Source: Pelagibius sp050043265 (GTDB taxonomy: Bacteria; Pseudomonadota; Alphaproteobacteria; Kiloniellales; Kiloniellaceae). Taken from it: DNA of 64,000 nucleotides. The stretch is from the NCBI GenBank assembly GCA_050043265.1, contig JBHJIR010000002.1, positions 1-64,000 of the forward strand, in the 5' to 3' direction. Of the stretch, positions 35,427 through 44,816 are shown piece by piece. A model generated the notes under the pieces. It did not search any database, was not told the origin of the DNA, and worked only from the letters and a program-made list of their open reading frames with translations. Both the position numbers and the translations under genes were made by a program. Every line of letters starts with the position of its first letter. Within the stretch, counting starts at the first letter, position 1.

Positions 35427-36527
35427 TTACTGGCCGCTCTTCACCTTGGTCCACAGGCGGGTGACCACCCGCTGAACCTTCGGGGAATAGGGAGACACCG
35501 TGTAGAGTTTCTCCACCGCCGCCGGAGAGGGATAGATTGCGGCATCGCCGATCACGTCCTCGTTCAGGAGCGCCTGGGAGTCCTTGTTGCCGTTGGCATA
35601 GTAGACGTAGTTGGACGCCTTGGCCGCGACTTCGGGCTTCATGATGTAGTTCAGGAAAACGAGGGCGTTGTCCGGATGCGGGGCATCGGCGGGAATTGCC
35701 ATCTGGTCGAACCACATCAGCGCGCCCTCGTCGGGGATGACGTAGTTCAAGGTGACGCCGTTGTTGGCTTCGCCGGCGCGGTCGCGGGCCTGCAGCACGT
35801 CGCCCGACCAGCCGATCGCCAGGCAGATGTCGCCGTTGGCCAGACCGTTGATGTATTCGGACGAGTGAAACTTCTGAATGTAGGGGCGCACCGCCATCAG
35901 CACGTCTTCGGCCTTGGCGATCACATCGGGGTCCTGGCTGTCCGGGTCCTCGCCGATGTAGTTGAGCGCCGCCGGGATCAGTTCGGTCGGCGCGTCCAGC
36001 ACGTGGATGCCGCAGTCGGCGAACTTGGAGACCACTTCAGGATCGAAGAACATCTTCCAGGAGTTGACCGGCGCATCGGGCATGCGCTCATTGATCATTG
36101 CCTCGTTATAGCCGATGCCGGTGGTGCCCCACATGTAATTGATCGAGTAGTCGTTGCCCGGATCGTACTTGAGGGTCCGCTTTTCCACGACGTCCCACAT
36201 ACTCTTCAGGTTCGGCAGCTTCGACTTGTCGAGCTTCTGGAACACGCCGGCCTGGATCTGGCGGGCCAGGAAGGTGCCGGTAGGCACCACGACGTCGTAG
36301 CCCGAGCTACCGGCCAGCATCTTGGTCTCCAGGACTTCGTTGGAATCGAAGACGTCGTAGACGACCTTGATGCCGGTGTCCTTCTCGAACTCCTCCAGGA
36401 TCGACTCGTCGATGTAGTCGGACCAGTTGTAGACGTTGACGACCTTGTCCTGGGCCTGGGCCGGGCCCGTTGCCAGGGCGAGCGCGAGCAGCGCACCCGC
36501 CGGGGCGAGAATTTTGGATGTGATCAT
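35427..36527 (-). CDS. potF: Putrescine-binding periplasmic protein PotF
   Basis: A 366-residue binding protein with signal peptide (MITSKILAPAGALLALALAT, cleavage near AQA). The mature start VVNVYNWSDYIDESILEEFE and DSNEVLETKMLAGSSGYDVV are hallmarks of PotF/PotD. Later conserved parts: YMWGTTGIGYNEAM, CLAIGWSGDVLQARDRA and VIPDEGALMWFDQMAIP. It is the first gene of the operon and captures putrescine or a related polyamine in the periplasm. Confidence 0.95.
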   Translation of the reverse strand: MITSKILAPAGALLALALATGPAQAQDKVVNVYNWSDYIDESILEEFEKDTGIKVVYDVFDSNEVLETKMLAGSSGYDVVVPTGTFLARQIQAGVFQKLDKSKLPNLKSMWDVVEKRTLKYDPGNDYSINYMWGTTGIGYNEAMINERMPDAPVNSWKMFFDPEVVSKFADCGIHVLDAPTELIPAALNYIGEDPDSQDPDVIAKAEDVLMAVRPYIQKFHSSEYINGLANGDICLAIGWSGDVLQARDRAGEANNGVTLNYVIPDEGALMWFDQMAIPADAPHPDNALVFLNYIMKPEVAAKASNYVYYANGNKDSQALLNEDVIGDAAIYPSPAAVEKLYTVSPYSPKVQRVVTRLWTKVKSGQ

Positions 36528-37225
36528 ACCTGCTTCCCTGTTGACGTGACTTCATGGCAGCGCTTATGCGCGGCTTATCGGCCTCTGGGGCCCTTCCTCC
36601 TTTGATATCAAGCGTCCGGGCGGCGCTTGTCAATCCCAGATCCTGCCCGGATCCTGCCCAGATCGGGCCCGGATCGGGCCTCGACGGCGCGCGAAATGCC
36701 GTGGAATCGTTCGTGTTCCCGGCAATTCTCCCCGCCCTCTCCCTGTTCTCCCTCCGGGGCCCCAGGGGGAGCACCGGGGGACTGCCCTAACTTCGCCGTT
36801 TTTGCCCGGCAAACCTTCCTGCGAATATCCCGTCGAACACTCAGGCAAATATCTAGGTTGAGGAGGGGCTGTGGTTGACGATACCCTGACAACCCAGGGG
36901 TTTCCCCGACTCAACCTCGGGTGGCTCGGTTTTGCGCCGGGCGCCAATGCTGGGAGGCATCGGGCGGGGCGTTTTGACATTAGGGTGTGTAGGCCCCGCG
37001 AGAGCTTGCGGCGCGTCTACCGGGCGAAGAATGGTGGCGGGCCAAATTTGTCACACCCGGGTGGATGCGTTGCGGATTAGGCACTTGGCGGCGTATCTTT
37101 AAGCAACAGACTGGGCACGGCATTGCTCTCCCACCGCAGGTTTAGGATTTCGTTAAGAAATTGGGGTTCACGATTGACGGGTTCCGGGTTACAGCCGGGA
37201 CGGTGCGAAGATCAGGAAAACGATA
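36528..37225. other. 700-bp intergenic region without a gene
   Basis: Between potF and the lipoprotein gene, both transcribed outward. I find no coding frame with credible composition. It holds an imperfect array of GATCctgccc/GATCgggccc units (36647-36680), a G/C-rich spacer, the long hairpin described separately, and near 37100-37220 a less GC-rich stretch likely to contain the promoter of the lipoprotein gene. Confidence 0.6.
36855..36917. other. Long segmented hairpin (possible structured RNA or protein site)
   Basis: Nested complementary arms: AGGTTGAG (36855-36862) with CTCAACCT (36910-36917); an internal loop of GA opposite GA; GGGG (36865-36868) with CCCC (36904-36907); CTG/CAG; and GGTTG (36873-36877) with CAACC (36890-36894) closing a 12-base loop. 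Tandem G-A mismatches flanked by stems are common in folded RNA. The element lies in an otherwise empty intergenic region. Function unknown. Confidence 0.5.
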
Positions 37226-37843
37226 ATGAGACTCCTAACCGGAGTCCTGGGGATGGCATTGCTGGGTCTTTCCGCGTGCGCGGAGCTGGGCATCCAGTTC
37301 CCCGATTTTCGCGGTCCGGCAGCGGAAACCGCGAGCCCTGTGCCTGTCGAGCAGGCATTGAGCAACGCGGGCAGGTTTCCTGAGGACGTGACGGAAGATG
37401 TGGCCAAACTCAAGCCGCCGCCGCCGCTGCCGATCCGTAAGCCGGAAGTTCCCCAGGCCGCCATTGAAGCGACGCGTGTGCCCCAGGTCGATCCCGACTC
37501 GCTGGTCGGGCTCGACTTTGAGCGCACGACTGCCCTGTTGGGGGCCCCCGCGCTGCTGATCGAGGAACCGCCGGCGAAGATCTGGGCCTACAACGGCGCC
37601 AGTTGCGTCTTACATGTATTTTTCTATCCGAAGGTCGGTGGCAGCGATTTCCGTGTTCTGACGTATGAAGTGAAGGGCGGGCCGGAAGGCGAGGTGGCCA
37701 AGGCCGGTGAGGCCAAAGCCGGCGAGTCCAAGGATTTCGCCCGTCTTTGTTTGGGTGAACTGCTGGGGCAGGCCGAGGCGAAACGGGCGAACGACGCGAC
37801 AGCGCCCGTGCAGCCGGTGAATGGGACGGCCGGCGGCAGTTAG
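37226..37843 (+). CDS. Putative outer-membrane lipoprotein of unknown function
   Basis: A 205-residue protein with a lipoprotein signal: MRLLTGVLGMALLGLSAC, lipobox LSAC with Cys18. The middle is Pro-rich (KLKPPPPLPIRKPEVPQ), typical of a flexible tether, and the second half has a small domain beginning SLVGLDFERTTALLGAP and CVLHVFFYPKVGG that resembles the SmpA/OmlA-like fold in outline. AGGAAA precedes the ATG by 7 bases. It lies 60 bp upstream of the ChvI-like regulator in the same direction and might be part of the same envelope-stress unit. I cannot name it. Confidence 0.8.
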   Translation: MRLLTGVLGMALLGLSACAELGIQFPDFRGPAAETASPVPVEQALSNAGRFPEDVTEDVAKLKPPPPLPIRKPEVPQAAIEATRVPQVDPDSLVGLDFERTTALLGAPALLIEEPPAKIWAYNGASCVLHVFFYPKVGGSDFRVLTYEVKGGPEGEVAKAGEAKAGESKDFARLCLGELLGQAEAKRANDATAPVQPVNGTAGGS

Positions 37844-37903
37844 AGCTCCTTCGATGTGCGAGGTGCAGGCAAACAGTAAGGGGGCGCCGATGGCGCAAAT
37901 GAG

Positions 37904-38674
37904 ATGATGGCTGTACAGCCGGTCGTGACAGAGACCAATTTCAACCGTGTGTTCATCGTCGACGACGATGATCTGTTCCGCGAATCGCTGGGACTGAACC
38001 TGGCCGAGGAAGGCTACGAGGTGGTCGACTTCGCCAACGGCGAAAGCGCCCTCGAATTCATGATGTCCGGCGAGGAGGCCGAGGCCGTGCTGCTGGATTG
38101 GCGCATGCCGGGCCTCGACGGCCTTGCGGTGCTGCGCCGCATGCGCGAGTGCCGCATCCAGACCCCGGTGATCTTCCTCACCGTGCTGAGCGACGAGATC
38201 TACGAGGAAGCCGCCTTGAAGTGGGGCGCCGTCGACTTCATCGACAAGTCGCGGCGTCTGCCGATCATCCTGCAGCGCCTGAAGCTGATCACCGAGGGCG
38301 TGAAGCCCTCGGCCGAGGGCGGCGGCCCGACGCCGGCGGTGATCCGTAACGGCCCGCTGGAGCTGAAGACAGACATCAGCCGCGCCTTCTGGGACGGCAA
38401 GCAGGTCGACCTGACGCTCACCGAGTTTGCCATCGTCCTGTTCCTGGTCGCCCAGCAGGGCGGCGACGTCTCCTACCGCCAGATCTACGACATCGTGCGC
38501 GGCAAGGATTTCGTGGCCGGCTACGGGCCGGACGGCTATCGGGCCAACGTGCGCTCCTTCATCAAGCGCATCCGCAAGAAATTCCGCGACGTCGACGACA
38601 ATTTCGACGGCATCGAGAACTATCCCGGCTTCGGCTACCGCTGGCACGATCAGAGCGGCAAGGGCGGGGCCTGA
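37904..38674 (+). CDS. OmpR/ChvI-like DNA-binding response regulator
   Basis: A 256-residue regulator. Receiver: acidic residues in VFIVDDDDLFRESL, phospho-Asp in AVLLDWRMPGLDG, Thr in IFLTVLSDEIYEEA and Lys in FIDKSRR. The C-terminus is a winged helix of the OmpR type (LTLTEFAIVLFLVAQQGG ... RANVRSFIKRIRKKF ... GFGYRW). The IDKSR and LTVLSDEIYEEAAL blocks are those of ChvI, the envelope/acid-stress regulator of alphaproteobacteria. A five-codon frame (ATG 37890) ends over its start and may couple translation. Its kinase follows after 5 bp. Confidence 0.92.
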   Translation: MMAVQPVVTETNFNRVFIVDDDDLFRESLGLNLAEEGYEVVDFANGESALEFMMSGEEAEAVLLDWRMPGLDGLAVLRRMRECRIQTPVIFLTVLSDEIYEEAALKWGAVDFIDKSRRLPIILQRLKLITEGVKPSAEGGGPTPAVIRNGPLELKTDISRAFWDGKQVDLTLTEFAIVLFLVAQQGGDVSYRQIYDIVRGKDFVAGYGPDGYRANVRSFIKRIRKKFRDVDDNFDGIENYPGFGYRWHDQSGKGGA

Positions 38675-38679
38675 CTGTC

Positions 38680-40245
38680 ATGGTGGCCCGGGTAGAAGGG
38701 CCGGCGCCGCCGCCGGTTTCCAGCAGCTTCTACTTTGGGCTACCGTTCCGCTCGCTGATCAGCAAGCTGGTGCTGCTGCTGGTCATCTTCTGTGCGGTGC
38801 CGATCATCCTCTACGTCCAGTTCCGCGAGGCCGACGCGGAAAAGCGCTTCCTGCTGATGGAGAGCGTGCGCGAGCAGGGCCGCATGGTGGCTGAAAGCCT
38901 GCGGCCCCTGCTGGAGCAGCAGGAAATCTCCTCCCTGCCGCTGCTGAACGACGAGGTGGCGCGCTTTGCCACCAAGCAGACCGGGGTGAAGGTGCTGTTC
39001 CGTCCGGCCGGCGAGTTCGGTGCCGAGAGCTTCTTCTTCGTTGCCTCGCAGCCGACCATCGCGCCGACCGAACTGGCCGAGGAGCGTGACCGCCTGGTCG
39101 AGCGCGGCGTCTTCGACAATCTGGCGCAGAGCTGCTGGGGCGAACTGTCCATGGCGTTGCGCCACCGCCGGCCCTCGGGCGCCGAGGAACTGCTGACCTC
39201 GATCACCCCGATCAACACCGGCGCCGGCTGCTGGGCGGTCATCACCACCCACTCGACCACCGAGTTCCTCGGCACCTCGATCGACCAGCCATACTGGAAG
39301 ACCATCGAGGTGCGCATCGCCGCCGCGATCTACTTTGCCATGGCGATTTTCACCATCGGCCTCTTTGTGTCGATCTGGCGTGGCCTGATGCGTTTCCGCC
39401 GTCTGGCGCGCAGCATCCGCACGGGGGCCAGCCACGTCAGCTTCGCTCAACAGAACCGGGTGCCTGAACTGGCGCCGGTGGCCGAGGAATTCGACCGCAT
39501 GACCATGGCCCTGCAGGATTCGGCCGAGAGCATCCGCCTCGCCGCCGAGGACAACGCCCATGCCTTCAAGACACCGATCGCCATCATGCGCCAGTCGCTG
39601 GAGCCGCTGCGCCGCCTGGTGGCGCCGGAGGAGGTGCGCGGCCAGCGCGCCCTTGATGTGCTGGAGGTCTCCATCGACCGCCTCGACCACCTGGTTGCCT
39701 ATGCGCGCCGGTTGGAGGAAACCACCGCCGAGCTGCTCGACCCGCCGCGTCAGCGTATCTCGCTGACCCACATGGTCGAGCGCATGCTGTCGGCCTACGC
39801 CGACACCTTCGCCAGCCGCCGCCTGATCCTCGACGCCCGCCTGCAGCCGGACATCAGCGTGCTGGCCGGCGAGGACCTGGTCGAGACGGTGCTGGAAAAC
39901 GTCATCGACAACGCCATCGAGGTGTCGCCGAACGGCTCGAAAATCATCGTCGAGTTGCGCGCCGTGCAGGGGCGCGCGGAACTTTCCGTGCTCGACCGCG
40001 GCCCCGGCGTGCCCCACGGTGAACTGACGCGGATCTTCGAACGCTACGTTTCCCTGCGCTCCAAGCCCAGGCCCGCCGCCGGCGGCGCCGGGGAAGAAGA
40101 CGACGGCGGCGAGGGCGGCCCGCACATGGGCATAGGCCTGTGGATCGTGCGCCGCAACCTGCAGGCGATCGGTGGCAGTGTCCGGGCGGAAAACCGTCCT
40201 GACGGCGGCCTCGCCATGGTCATGCGCTTCCTGCTTGCCGACTGA
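38680..40245 (+). CDS. Sensor histidine kinase, partner of the ChvI-like regulator
   Basis: A 521-residue kinase. First helix LISKLVLLLVIFCAVPIILY, a periplasmic domain of about 180 residues, second helix AAIYFAMAIFTIGLFVSIW, then HAMP. The phospho-acceptor is in AEDNAHAFKTPIAIMRQS, an H-box with AHAFKTP rather than the common SHEFRTP. ATP-binding motifs are complete: NVIDNAIEVSP, VLDRGPGVP, MGIGLWIVRRNL. A Gly/Glu-rich insertion (AGGAGEEDDGGEGG) sits in the ATP lid. It probably senses envelope state. Confidence 0.93.
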   Translation: MVARVEGPAPPPVSSSFYFGLPFRSLISKLVLLLVIFCAVPIILYVQFREADAEKRFLLMESVREQGRMVAESLRPLLEQQEISSLPLLNDEVARFATKQTGVKVLFRPAGEFGAESFFFVASQPTIAPTELAEERDRLVERGVFDNLAQSCWGELSMALRHRRPSGAEELLTSITPINTGAGCWAVITTHSTTEFLGTSIDQPYWKTIEVRIAAAIYFAMAIFTIGLFVSIWRGLMRFRRLARSIRTGASHVSFAQQNRVPELAPVAEEFDRMTMALQDSAESIRLAAEDNAHAFKTPIAIMRQSLEPLRRLVAPEEVRGQRALDVLEVSIDRLDHLVAYARRLEETTAELLDPPRQRISLTHMVERMLSAYADTFASRRLILDARLQPDISVLAGEDLVETVLENVIDNAIEVSPNGSKIIVELRAVQGRAELSVLDRGPGVPHGELTRIFERYVSLRSKPRPAAGGAGEEDDGGEGGPHMGIGLWIVRRNLQAIGGSVRAENRPDGGLAMVMRFLLAD

Positions 40246-40602
40246 TCCCTTTTAATCCCTTTCTACGCCTGACCCATAGGTTGTTTTTCCCGGATCTCTT
40301 TCTGGGCGGGCCGCGGCGGCGGCTCCCTAATTATTGCTAAATTGTTTATTTTTCTGGGTTCGGCGCCACAACTTTGACGCACCAAATAGTTGCGGCGGCG
40401 CGCTACCTTGGCGTCGATGCGGAGCAAACGGACGTCTCATGTTGTCAGCCTTGGCAGCGTTCCCCTCGGCCCATTGGGGAGCGCGCCGGACGGCATGGGA
40501 TCGGAAAGGGGAAGCACTCTGACGGCCCCTCCCTTCGGGTACTCCCCCGAGCTTCCCCTTCGCCGGCCGGGTGGCCCGAAAGCCCGGCCGGCGACCTCCG
40601 CT
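40246..40602. other. Intergenic region, AT-rich in part, no gene seen
   Basis: About 350 bp between the kinase and a hypothetical gene. An AT-rich patch at 40326-40395 may be a promoter. Overlapping frames read only low-complexity peptides. Confidence 0.5.
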
Positions 40603-41076
40603 ATGCATGCTCCCGCGACACTGCCCGGTGGCATTGCGTCTAGCCTGCGCCGGCTGCGCGGCCTGCATCAGCGTCTGTCGCTCTGCCGCGTCAGTCTGGC
40701 CCCCGGCTGCGACAGCCGGCTCTGCGCCATCGACGACCGCTCGCTGATTGCCGAGCTGGCCGACGACGGCACGCTGCTCCTGATTTTCATCCCTCCCGCG
40801 GGTGTCGACGATGCGGCGGCGGCCAGCGGTGTCTGCACCCGCCTGGAACAGGCCCTGCGGCAGGGCGGCGTGCCGCTGTGGGCCCTGCGGATCGCCATCC
40901 TGCACTGCGACGCCGCGGCCATCGACGATAGCGACACCACCCGCGCCGCCCTGCTGGATCTGCCCGCCCGCCCGCTGCTGAGCCCCGCAGGCCCTGTTGG
41001 CGACAGGGGCGTCGAGAGGGCCTCCGGAGGGGGCAGCGAGAACCTCTGTGACAGGGCCGCCGCGTTGTCTGCCTGA
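40603..41076 (+). CDS. Hypothetical protein
   Basis: A 157-residue frame with strong G/C bias at third positions from 40620 onward, consistent with coding. It contains HQRLSLCRVSLAPGCDSRLC, LLIFIPPAGVDDAAAAS and LRQGGVPLWALRIAILHCDA, with alternating hydrophobic strands and helices, and a low-complexity end. I recognise no family and see no signal peptide or membrane helix. The ATG at 40603 is the last one before the conserved-looking region; the frame is open further upstream but with poor composition. It is convergent with the MATE gene. Confidence 0.5.
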   Translation: MHAPATLPGGIASSLRRLRGLHQRLSLCRVSLAPGCDSRLCAIDDRSLIAELADDGTLLLIFIPPAGVDDAAAASGVCTRLEQALRQGGVPLWALRIAILHCDAAAIDDSDTTRAALLDLPARPLLSPAGPVGDRGVERASGGGSENLCDRAAALSA

Positions 41077-41112
41077 CGGCGCCCTTTAAGCCGGCGGCCT
41101 CCGGGCCGCGAC

Positions 41113-42570
41113 CTAAGCGGCCTTGCCGTTTTTCCCCCGCAGCCCGACCGAACCTTCCAGTGCCGGATAGTAAAGCGCCATGGTCAGGCCGCGCGCCGCC
41201 GTGAACAGCATCAGGCTGAGCCACAGGCCGTGGTTGCCGAGCAGCGGCGGCAGCAGCCAGTTGGTGGCGAGGAAGACGCCCAGCGACAGCACCATGGCGT
41301 TGCGCATGGCGGCGGTGCGGGTGGCGCCGATGAAGATGCCGTCCAGCAGGAAGCTCCAGATCGAGACCAGCGGCGAGGCGACCATCCACCACAGATAGGT
41401 TTCGGCGCTGAGGCGGACCTCGGGCAACGAGGTGAACACCGCGATGATCAGGGGGCCGCCCAGCAGCAGGGCGAGGCTGGCCACCAGCGCGCCGCCCAGG
41501 CCCCACAGGCTGCAGACCACAACGGCGCGGCGGAAGGTGCGGCGGTTGTCGGCACCGTGGGCGCTGCCGGCCAGGATTTCGGCGGCGTGGGCGAAACCGT
41601 CCAGGCCGTGCGAAACGAAGGACTGGAACTGCATGAGGATGGCGTTACCGGCCAGCACCACGTCGCCGAAGCCGGCGCTTTCCGAGGTGAAGATGCCAAA
41701 GGCCAGCACCAGGCAAAGGGTGCGCAGGAAAATGTCGAAGTTGACCCGCATCAGCGCGGCGAGGCGCGCTGGGTCCTTCAGCCGCACCCAGTCACCCCGC
41801 CAGCCCCCCGGCCGGTCCTGGGCGCCGGGCAGGCGGCCCAGACTGTGCAGGGTCAGGGCCAGGCCGGCCAGCGCCGCGCTGCTCTCGGCGATCAGCGTCG
41901 CCCAGGCGACGCCGGCGACGTCCCAGCCGAGTCCCAGCACGAAGACCAGGTCGAGCAGGATATTCACGCCGTTCACCAGGATCTGCAGGGCCAGCGCGGC
42001 GCGCGGGCGCTGCACGCCCAGCAGCCAGCCGAGCACCACGTAGTTCACCAGCGCCGCCGGGGCGCTCCACACGCGGATGTCGAAGTAGATGGCGGTCTGC
42101 CCTTCGACCTCGGCGCTGGCGTCCATGGCCCACAGCGCGACCTGGCCGAGCGGCGCCTGCAACAGGATGATCAGCGCGCCGAAGCCGAGCGCCAGCGCCA
42201 AGGGACGCAGCAGGCAGGCACGCAATTCGGCCGAGTCGCCGGCACCGTGGGCCTGGGCGGTGAAGCCGGTGGTCCCCATGCGCAGGAAACCGAAGCCCCA
42301 GAACAGGAAGCTGAAGATGACGCTGCCGACGGCGACGCCGCCGATATAGCTGGCATCCGGCAGATGGCCGACCACGGCGGTGTCGACCGCGCCCAGCAGC
42401 GGCGTGGTCAGATTGGCCAGGATGATCGGCCCGGCAAGCTGCCATACGCGGCGGTGCCAGGCGCCGTCGAGGTCGCCGGGGCGCAAGCCAGGATTGCCAG
42501 GCGGCGCTGAGGGCGTGCCGGGAGGTGTATCGGACGGCGGCGGGACGCTGGCGGTCATCGGAGGCGGCAA
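41113..42570 (-). CDS. MATE-family efflux transporter
   Basis: A 485-residue membrane protein with about 12 helices. MATE/DinF features: AGPIILANLTTPLLGAVDTA, GVAVGSVIFSFLFWGFGFLRMGTTGFTAQA and NAILMQFQSFVSHGLDGFAHAAEI. The first 45 residues are a Pro-rich cytoplasmic tail. The DinF subgroup exports cationic drugs or metabolites with proton or sodium antiport. It is monocistronic. A lower start at the Met of MTASV is possible. Confidence 0.93.
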   Translation of the reverse strand: MPPPMTASVPPPSDTPPGTPSAPPGNPGLRPGDLDGAWHRRVWQLAGPIILANLTTPLLGAVDTAVVGHLPDASYIGGVAVGSVIFSFLFWGFGFLRMGTTGFTAQAHGAGDSAELRACLLRPLALALGFGALIILLQAPLGQVALWAMDASAEVEGQTAIYFDIRVWSAPAALVNYVVLGWLLGVQRPRAALALQILVNGVNILLDLVFVLGLGWDVAGVAWATLIAESSAALAGLALTLHSLGRLPGAQDRPGGWRGDWVRLKDPARLAALMRVNFDIFLRTLCLVLAFGIFTSESAGFGDVVLAGNAILMQFQSFVSHGLDGFAHAAEILAGSAHGADNRRTFRRAVVVCSLWGLGGALVASLALLLGGPLIIAVFTSLPEVRLSAETYLWWMVASPLVSIWSFLLDGIFIGATRTAAMRNAMVLSLGVFLATNWLLPPLLGNHGLWLSLMLFTAARGLTMALYYPALEGSVGLRGKNGKAA

Positions 42571-42739
42571 AGTCGGATTGCGGTTGGGCGGCGATCATAA
42601 GGACCCGGGCTGCGATCGCAAAGGCTGACCAGCCTTGCAGGGAATGCACTGTGGCACGGCTTGGCCTTCCCGGCCGGTATCACTAAGATGCCGCCCGCAC
42701 GGCACCGCCCACCCCGTCACCTGCGGGGCGCGGCCAAGG

Positions 42740-42760
42740 CATTCAATTGGTAATCGAATG
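42740..42760. promoter_or_regulatory. Possible operator upstream of dgcN
   Basis: An inverted repeat CATTC-n11-GAATG (42740-42744 and 42756-42760) in a locally AT-rich patch, about 60 bp before dgcN and shared with the divergent MATE gene. Weak evidence from position and symmetry only. Confidence 0.3.
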
Positions 42761-42820
42761 ACCGGCCCGGGAGCCTCCGGGGTTTCCACCAGGGCCGGCA
42801 CAACAAGTTCCGAGGGGCGT

Positions 42821-43819
42821 ATGGCGATTCAGCATCCTTATCTTCTCTTTCTCGGCGACGCGCCGGACCCGCTCGCGGCCAAGACCGCGCAGGGCGTTGC
42901 CCACTGGCGCCCGGAATGGTGCGTCGGCCAACTGCGCCTCGACGGCTGCAAGGCCAACCTCGGTCTCACCGACATGACCCTGGAGGAAGGCCTCGCCGCC
43001 GGTGCCAAGACCCTGGTCATCGGCGTCGCCAACCGTGGCGGCGTGTTCTCGGAGAAATGGATCTCGCTGCTGGAGCAGGCATTGCTGCTGGGCTACGACC
43101 TTGCCGCCGGCCTGCACAACCGCCTTGCCGACGTCGCGGTGTTGAAGGCGGCGGCGGGACAGCATGGCCGCCAATTGTTCGACGTGCGCCACCCGACCCG
43201 GGAGTTTGACGTCGCGAACGGCAAGAAGCGCAGCGGAAAGCGCCTGCTGGCGGTGGGTACCGACTGCTCGGTCGGCAAGATGTACACCACCCTGGCCATC
43301 GAGAAGGAAATGAAGAAGCGCGGCATGAAGGCGGACTTCCGTGCCACCGGCCAGACCGGGATCCTGATTGCCGGTCAGGGGGTCTCCATCGACGCAGTGG
43401 TGGCCGACTTCATCTCGGGCGCCGTGGAATATCTCTCGCCTGCCAACGATGCCGACCACTGGGACCTCATCGAAGGGCAGGGTTCGCTGTTCCATGCCTC
43501 CTTCGCCGGCGTATCGCTGGGCCTGCTGCATGGCGCCCAGGCCGATGCCCTGGTGCTGTGCCATGAGCCGACGCGCCAGCACATGCGGGGGCTGCCCGAG
43601 TATCCCCTGCCGACGCTGCAGGCCTGCATAGACGCGAACCTGGCGGCGGCCCGCCTGACCAATCCGGACGCGCACTTCGTCGGCATCGCGGTCAACACCT
43701 CCCAGATGGATAAGAGCAGCGTTGAGGCCCACCTGCGGCGTCTGGAGAACCAGCACAACCTGCCCACGGTCGATCCTTTTGCCGAAGGTGTGGCCCCGAT
43801 CGTCGATCGTCTCGTTTGA
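42821..43819 (+). CDS. dgcN: N-acetyltransferase DgcN (DUF1611 family), D-glutamate catabolism
   Basis: A 332-residue DUF1611 protein with a P-loop-like core: LLAVGTDCSVGKMYTTLAIE, FRATGQTGILIAGQGVSIDAV, LIEGQGSLFHASFAGVSLGL and LVLCHEPTRQHMRGL. DgcN acetylates D-glutamate in the DgcN-DgcA pathway described in marine bacteria; the product is then racemised by DgcA. The ATG at 42821 begins the conserved HPYLLFLGDAPDPLAAKTA. dgcA follows after 10 bp, the standard pairing. Confidence 0.92.
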   Translation: MAIQHPYLLFLGDAPDPLAAKTAQGVAHWRPEWCVGQLRLDGCKANLGLTDMTLEEGLAAGAKTLVIGVANRGGVFSEKWISLLEQALLLGYDLAAGLHNRLADVAVLKAAAGQHGRQLFDVRHPTREFDVANGKKRSGKRLLAVGTDCSVGKMYTTLAIEKEMKKRGMKADFRATGQTGILIAGQGVSIDAVVADFISGAVEYLSPANDADHWDLIEGQGSLFHASFAGVSLGLLHGAQADALVLCHEPTRQHMRGLPEYPLPTLQACIDANLAAARLTNPDAHFVGIAVNTSQMDKSSVEAHLRRLENQHNLPTVDPFAEGVAPIVDRLV

Positions 43820-43829
43820 GGCCGCCCCG

Positions 43830-44810
43830 ATGACGGTTCTCAAGGTCCACAGTGAATCCTGGCCGATCCGCGGCACCTTCACCATTTCGCGCGGCAGCAA
43901 GACCACCGCCGAGGTGGCTGTGGTCGAGCTGACTCGCCATGGGGATGTGGGGCGCGGCGAGGCAGTGCCTTACGCGCGCTACGGCGAAACCATGCAGAGT
44001 GTCATAGACCAGATCGAAAGCCTGCACGGTGCTCTGGCAGAGGGCCTAGACCGCGAGGGCCTGCAGGCCCTGCTGCCGGCCGGGGCCGCGCGCAACGCCG
44101 TCGACCTGGCATTCTGGGACCTGGAATGCAGGCAAAGCGGCAAGCGCCATTGGGAGCTGGCTGGACTGCCCGAGCCCAGTCCGGTGACCACCGCCTTCAC
44201 CCTGTCGCTCGACAGCGTGGAGAACATGGGCCGCAAGGCGGCGGAGAATGCAACGCGGCCGCTGCTGAAGCTGAAGTTGGCCGGCCCGGAGGACCTAGAC
44301 CGGGTCGCTGCAGTGCGTGCCCATGCGCCAAAGGCCCGCATCATCGTTGACGCCAACGAGGGCTGGACGGCTGCGCAGTATAGCGAACTGGCTCCCAAGC
44401 TGGTCGGCCTCGGCGTTGAGATGATCGAGCAGCCCTTGCCGGCCGGCGACGATGCGGCACTGGCCGGGATCGAGCGGCCGGTGCCGGTTTGTGCCGATGA
44501 GTCCTGCCACGACACCGCAACGCTGGCGGCGCTGAAAGGCCGCTACGACATGATCAATATCAAGCTCGATAAGACTGGCGGCTTGACCGAGGCTTTGAAG
44601 CTGAAGGCCGCCGCGGAGGCGGAGGGCTTCGGCATTATGGTCGGCTGCATGCTGGCCACCTCGCTGGCCATGGCGCCGGGTGTGCTGCTGGCACAGGGCG
44701 TACCGGTGGTCGACCTTGACGGCCCGCTGCTGCTGGCCGAGGACCGCGACCCGGCGCTGAAGATCGAGGACAGCCTGGTCCATCCGCCTTCCGCCACCCT
44801 CTGGGGGTAA
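43830..44810 (+). CDS. dgcA: N-acetyl-D-glutamate racemase DgcA (enolase superfamily)
   Basis: A 326-residue enolase-superfamily enzyme of the dipeptide-epimerase subgroup. Catalytic Lys are in RPLLKLKLAG and NIKLDKTGG; metal ligands are in IIVDANEGW, EMIEQPLPAG and VCADESCHD. The C-terminus has GCMLATSLAMAPG. With dgcN directly upstream it is best assigned as the racemase giving N-acetyl-L-glutamate; an L-Ala-D/L-Glu epimerase role is the alternative. Confidence 0.92.
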   Translation: MTVLKVHSESWPIRGTFTISRGSKTTAEVAVVELTRHGDVGRGEAVPYARYGETMQSVIDQIESLHGALAEGLDREGLQALLPAGAARNAVDLAFWDLECRQSGKRHWELAGLPEPSPVTTAFTLSLDSVENMGRKAAENATRPLLKLKLAGPEDLDRVAAVRAHAPKARIIVDANEGWTAAQYSELAPKLVGLGVEMIEQPLPAGDDAALAGIERPVPVCADESCHDTATLAALKGRYDMINIKLDKTGGLTEALKLKAAAEAEGFGIMVGCMLATSLAMAPGVLLAQGVPVVDLDGPLLLAEDRDPALKIEDSLVHPPSATLWG

Positions 44811-44816
44811 GTTGCC

